DNA from: Nonomuraea rhodomycinica | GTDB taxonomy: Bacteria > Actinomycetota > Actinomycetes > Streptosporangiales > Streptosporangiaceae | Direction: 5' to 3' | DNA length: 64,000 nucleotides | NCBI RefSeq assembly: GCF_013363995.1 | Contig: NZ_JABWGO010000018.1 | Location: forward strand, 1-64,000 | Shown here: positions 60,692 to 64,000 of the stretch, in pieces | How the letters are laid out: each line of letters starts with the position of its first letter | Position numbering within the stretch: the stretch's first letter is position 1 | Translations under genes and position numbers: made by a program | The notes under the pieces: model-generated | Told to the model about the DNA's origin: nothing | The model's input: the letters and a program-made list of their open reading frames with translations, nothing else | Databases searched by the model: none

Positions 60692-62857
60692 ATGGATTGG
60701 GAGAGTGCCGCCTTGAGCACTGCCTTGAGCACGGCCGACGGCTCCGCGAACACGGATGGCGGCCGTCTGCTGACGATCCGTGACCTGTCGGTCGAGATCC
60801 GGCGGGGCGATCGGATCGTCCGCCCCGTCCGCGGCGTCAGCCTGGCGCTCGACCGGGGCGAGACGCTGGGGATCGTCGGCGAGACCGGGTCCGGCAAGTC
60901 GATGACCGGTCTGGCGATCATGGGCATGCTGCCGGCCGGTGGCCGGATCACGGCCGGCTCCATCGACCTGGACGGCAGGGAGCTCGTGGGGCTGCCCGCC
61001 GCGCGGTACCGCGCGATCAGGGGCAACGACGTGGCGATGGTCTTCCAGGACTCGATGACCGCGCTGAACCCGACCAAGCGCATCGGCGAGCAGGTCGCCG
61101 AGCCGGTGCGGCTGCACCGCGGCGCCTCGAAGCGGGAGGCGCGCGCCCGCGCCGAGGAGATGCTGGCCCTCGTGGGGTTGCCGCGGCCGGCCGAGCGGCT
61201 GGACGACTTCCCGCACCAGCTCTCCGGCGGCATGCGGCAGCGCGTGATGATCGCGATGGCGCTGGTCTGCGAGCCCCGGCTGGTCATCGCCGATGAGCCG
61301 ACGACGGCGCTCGACGTCACCGTCCAGGCGGAGATCCTCGACCTCCTCGACGACCTCAGGTCCCGGCTCGGCATGTCGATGATCCTGGTCACCCACGACA
61401 TGGGGGTGATCGCCCGCCATGCCGACCGCGTCGGGGTGATGTACGCCGGGCGGGTGGCCGAGACCGGGCCGACGTCCGAGTTGTTCGCCCGGACGCGGCA
61501 CCGCTACACCCAGGCGCTGCTCTCCTCGATCCCGTCGCTCACGCAGGACCGCGGCGAGGAGCTGTTCAGCATTCCCGGGGCGCCGCCGGACCTGACCGTG
61601 GTGCGGGCGGGGTGCCCGTTCGCGCCGCGCTGCGCCGGCGCGACCGACCGGTGCCGCGCGGAGCTCCCGCCGCCCGTGACCGAGGCCGGCGGCCACGTCC
61701 ACGCCTGCTGGCATCCCGCCGAGGGCCCGGCCGCCAGAACCCGTGCGCGGCTGGTCGTCCCGGCGCCGGCCGGATCGGAGCCAACAGGTTCGGGACCAAC
61801 GGCATCGGAGCCGACAGGATCGCGGCCAACGGCATCGGAGCTGGCCGGATCAGGGTCAACGGCATCGGGGCCGCGCCTGCGCGTGGTCGACCTCCGGCGC
61901 GAGCACCCGGCGGGCGGCGCGGGCCTGTTCGGCGGACGCCGCACCGTCAAGGCGGTCTCGGGCGTGAGCTTCGAGGTGGCGGCCGGGGAGACCTTCGGCC
62001 TCGTCGGCGAGTCGGGCTGCGGCAAGTCCTCGCTGGGCCGCATGCTCGTCGCCCTCGACCGGCCCACCTCCGGCGAGGTGATCTTCGACGGCGAGCCGGT
62101 CACCCGGATGAGCGCCCGCGCGCTGGGGCCCCGCCGCACCGAGCTGCAGATGATGTTCCAGGACTCCAACGCCTCCCTCGACCCCCGCATGCGCATCGGC
62201 GCGATCCTGCGCGAGCCGCTGGCCATCCAGGGCGTCGGCACCCGCGCGCAGCGCACCGCCCGCGCCCGCGAGCTGCTGCGGGACGTGGGCCTGCCGGCGA
62301 GCGTGCTGGAGCGCTATCCCCACGAGCTGTCCGGCGGGCAGCGGCAGCGGGTGGGCCTGGCCCGCGCGCTCGCCCTCGACCCGAAGGTGCTGGTCGCCGA
62401 CGAGCCGGTCAGCGCTCTGGACGTCTCCATCCGCTCGCAGGTCCTCAACCTGATGCGCCGCGTCCAGCTCGAACGCGGGCTCAGCAGCGTGGTGATCTCG
62501 CACGACCTCGCGGTGGTGCGGTACCTGGCCGACCGCGTCGGCGTCATGTACCTGGGCAAACTGGTCGAGACCGGCACCACCGACGAGGTGTACGGCTCAG
62601 CCGCGCACCCCTACACCGCGGGGCTGCTGGCCGCGATCCCCGAAGCCGACCCCGGGGCGCCGCGCGCCCCCGCGGCCGCGAGGGTGCGCGGCGAGCCGCC
62701 CAGCCCCGTGGACCCGCCCAGCGGCTGCCGGTTCCGCACCCGGTGCGCGCTGGCGACCGCGTTGTGCGGCCAGGAGGAGCCCCCCTTGACGCCGGTCACC
62801 GGCACCCATCACGTCGCCTGCCACCACCCACTGGGCCGAGAGGAGTCGCGCTCATGA
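60692..62857 (+). CDS. Dipeptide/oligopeptide ABC transporter, fused double ATP-binding protein
   Basis: The 721-residue protein is a DppD-DppF fusion. The first NBD has Walker A GIVGETGSGKSMTGLAIMG (about 60), LSGGMRQRVMIAMALVCEP and the oligopeptide-type C-terminal cap with cysteines (GCPFAPRCAGATDRCRAELP). The second NBD has Walker A GLVGESGCGKSSLGRMLVAL (about 438), LSGGQRQRVGLARALALDP and its own cap (GCRFRTRCALATALCGQEEP). A 10-residue-repeat linker joins them. It powers import of peptides or similar solutes. ATG at 60692 has no ribosome site; TTG at 60713 has GGGAG upstream and may be the true start. Confidence 0.93.
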   Translation: MDWESAALSTALSTADGSANTDGGRLLTIRDLSVEIRRGDRIVRPVRGVSLALDRGETLGIVGETGSGKSMTGLAIMGMLPAGGRITAGSIDLDGRELVGLPAARYRAIRGNDVAMVFQDSMTALNPTKRIGEQVAEPVRLHRGASKREARARAEEMLALVGLPRPAERLDDFPHQLSGGMRQRVMIAMALVCEPRLVIADEPTTALDVTVQAEILDLLDDLRSRLGMSMILVTHDMGVIARHADRVGVMYAGRVAETGPTSELFARTRHRYTQALLSSIPSLTQDRGEELFSIPGAPPDLTVVRAGCPFAPRCAGATDRCRAELPPPVTEAGGHVHACWHPAEGPAARTRARLVVPAPAGSEPTGSGPTASEPTGSRPTASELAGSGSTASGPRLRVVDLRREHPAGGAGLFGGRRTVKAVSGVSFEVAAGETFGLVGESGCGKSSLGRMLVALDRPTSGEVIFDGEPVTRMSARALGPRRTELQMMFQDSNASLDPRMRIGAILREPLAIQGVGTRAQRTARARELLRDVGLPASVLERYPHELSGGQRQRVGLARALALDPKVLVADEPVSALDVSIRSQVLNLMRRVQLERGLSSVVISHDLAVVRYLADRVGVMYLGKLVETGTTDEVYGSAAHPYTAGLLAAIPEADPGAPRAPAAARVRGEPPSPVDPPSGCRFRTRCALATALCGQEEPPLTPVTGTHHVACHHPLGREESRS
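61771..61870 (+). repeat. 30-bp minisatellite encoding the inter-NBD linker
   Basis: ACGGCATCGGAGC-type units recur with a 30-bp period (10 codons), giving the peptide pattern TASEPTGSRP, TASELAGSGS, TASGP. At least three partial copies are present. The in-frame repeat can expand or contract without disrupting either ATPase. Confidence 0.65.
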
Positions 62858-63804
62858 CCTGGTACGTGCTCCGCCGTCTGGCGGTCTCGCTCCTCGTCCT
62901 GCTCGGGATCTCCGCCGTCGTCTTCCTCATGCTGCACCTGGTGTCGGACAGCCCGGGGCGCGTCGTCCTCGGGCAGCGCGCCTCGCCGGAGGCCGTGGCG
63001 GACTTCAACCGGGAGCACGGCTTCGACCGCCCGGTCGTCGCGCAGTACGTCGGCTACCTCGGCCGGCTGCTCCAGGGGGACCTGGGCCGGTCGTACAAGC
63101 TGAACGAGGACGTGGGCACGCTGCTGGCGCGCAACGCCGGCCGCAGCGCGATGGTGTCGCTGGCCGGGCTGGTGCTGGCGCTGCTGATCGCGGTCCCGCT
63201 CGGCATCCTGCAGGCGGTGCGGCGCAACAGCGTCGTCGACCGGGTCGCCACCGCGGCGTCGTACGTGCTGTACGCGACGCCGTCGTTCCTGCTCGGGCTG
63301 CTGCTGATCGCCGTCTTCAGCCAGACGATCCCGATCTTCCCGGCGGAGGCGTCGCAGTCGCACTCGCCGTGGGTCGTCTTCACCGATCCGCGGGCGATGG
63401 CGCTGCCGGTCATCACGCTCGCCGTCACGAGCATCGCGGTCTTCGCGCAGTACCAGCGGTCCGCCGCCCTCGACCAGCTCGGCCAGGACTACATCCGGGT
63501 CGCGCGGGCCAAGGGCCTGCCGGAACGGCTGATCCTCACCCGCCACCTGCTGCGCAACGCCTGCCTGCCGCTGGTCATGCTGGTCGGCACGCTCGTCCCG
63601 ACGCTGCTGGCGGGCAACCTGATCGTCGAGTCGCTCTTCAACTATCCCGGCCTGGGCCTGCTGTTCCTCAACAGCCTGCAGCGCGAGGACTACCCGGTGC
63701 TCCTGGCCTACACCCTCATCGGCGGCGTGCTGACCGTGGCCGGCAACTTCGTCGCCGACGTCGTGGTGGCGGCCGCCGACCGGCGAATCGAGCTCGGCGC
63801 ATGA
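62854..63804 (+). CDS. Dipeptide ABC transporter permease, DppB type
   Basis: The 316-residue inner-membrane permease has six helices. It has the usual N-terminus YVLRRLAVSLLVLLGISAVV, the large loop LGQRASPEAVADFNREHGFD, the EAA-loop-like YIRVARAKGLPERLILTRHL, and FNYPGLGLLFLNSLQREDYP. ATGA overlaps at both ends couple it to the ATPase and to the next permease. Confidence 0.94.
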   Translation: MTWYVLRRLAVSLLVLLGISAVVFLMLHLVSDSPGRVVLGQRASPEAVADFNREHGFDRPVVAQYVGYLGRLLQGDLGRSYKLNEDVGTLLARNAGRSAMVSLAGLVLALLIAVPLGILQAVRRNSVVDRVATAASYVLYATPSFLLGLLLIAVFSQTIPIFPAEASQSHSPWVVFTDPRAMALPVITLAVTSIAVFAQYQRSAALDQLGQDYIRVARAKGLPERLILTRHLLRNACLPLVMLVGTLVPTLLAGNLIVESLFNYPGLGLLFLNSLQREDYPVLLAYTLIGGVLTVAGNFVADVVVAAADRRIELGA

Positions 63805-64000
63805 CCGCACCAGAGGTGACCTCCGCTCCGTCCCCCGAGGCCGAGACGTGGGCGGAGCGCGAACCGGGCTCGATCCGGTCGGTCCTGCACGGGCTGCGCC
63901 GGCATCCGCTCGGCGTGGCCGGCGGGCTGCTCCTGCTGCTCATCATCGCGTTCTGCTTCCTCGGGCCGCTGTTCCACCCGACCAACCAGACCGACGTGGA
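63801..64000 (+). CDS. Dipeptide ABC transporter permease, DppC type (partial)
   Basis: Only the first 66 residues are in the window: a soluble acidic N-terminus, then SIRSVLHGLRRHPLGVAGGL and LLLLIIAFCFLGPLFHPTNQ, the N-terminal segment and first helix of DppC permeases. It starts in an ATGA overlap with the DppB gene. The substrate-binding protein gene is not in view and presumably follows. Confidence 0.9.
   Translation, partial: MTAPEVTSAPSPEAETWAEREPGSIRSVLHGLRRHPLGVAGGLLLLLIIAFCFLGPLFHPTNQTDV

Noticed and set aside
1-64000. CRISPR array, phage structural genes, or PKS/NRPS core genes
   Set aside because: No regular repeat-spacer array, capsid, terminase, ketosynthase or adenylation motifs were seen. 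The P450, BTAD regulator and flavoproteins alone do not make a biosynthetic cluster.

Overview
This is a 64 kb stretch of very GC-rich actinomycete chromosome. Third-position G/C is extreme, and GTG/TTG starts and ATGA stop/start overlaps are common. Mycothiol-linked enzymes (maleylpyruvate isomerase types, mycothiol conjugate amidase), ECF41 sigma factors, an AfsR/SARP-type BTAD regulator and an LPxTG-independent L,D-transpeptidase all point to a filamentous actinobacterium. A Streptosporangiales- or Streptomycetales-like host is my inference; there is no rRNA to prove it.

Left part (1-15 kb). An SDR tail and three ECF41 (SigJ-like) sigma factor genes are interleaved with a P450, a DinB/maleylpyruvate-isomerase-fold enzyme and a YceI protein. 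yceI and the second sigma gene share a back-to-back pair of ECF41-type promoter motifs, and the third sigma gene has its own near-consensus motif. Then come DoxX and a divergent TetR regulator. A complete LuxI-family acyl-homoserine-lactone synthase follows, which is unexpected in an actinomycete, beside a decayed MFS transporter. Next are two translationally coupled secreted proteins (ADVxGYF repeats plus FN3 and four PKD domains; a four-cysteine protein of unknown function) and a WrbA-MFS operon with a tandem palindromic operator.

Decayed zone (14.7-20 kb). This holds a frameshifted lipoprotein, two odd tRNA-like genes (Pro-CGG and one with an 8-nt anticodon loop), a conserved unknown protein, a truncated pentapeptide-type protein, a frameshifted serine recombinase, a regulator that has lost its HTH, and a PadR stump. 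It looks like the scar of an old integration.

Aromatic catabolic island (20-32.6 kb). The gentisate route is on the minus strand: 3-hydroxybenzoate 6-hydroxylase, maleylpyruvate isomerase, fumarylpyruvate hydrolase and gentisate 1,2-dioxygenase, with a divergent IclR regulator. Next to it is an hpp/mhp-type meta-cleavage route in two plus-strand blocks: hydratase, acetaldehyde dehydrogenase and aldolase, then hydroxylase, VOC extradiol dioxygenase and C-C hydrolase. A TetR gene separates the blocks, and IclR and TetR operators are visible. IS5-like debris follows (32.6-34 kb).

Right part (34-64 kb). It contains an MFS pump, a CMD protein, an alpha/beta hydrolase with a divergent GlxA-type regulator, an L,D-transpeptidase lipoprotein and RecD2. 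A coupled three-gene operon (a FAH-metallo-beta-lactamase fusion, DUF2867, a small membrane protein) lies opposite a TetR gene. Then come a GNAT, an FG-GAP lipoprotein, a berberine-bridge-type flavoprotein, a large BTAD-NTPase regulator, an LLM oxidoreductase and mycothiol conjugate amidase. An RsgA-like GTPase with an upstream leader peptide is coupled to a GNAT. Beyond it are AraC and methyltransferase genes, a degenerate zone with a multiply deleted ridA-hisF pair, a serine hydrolase, and the start of a dipeptide-type ABC importer that runs off the window.
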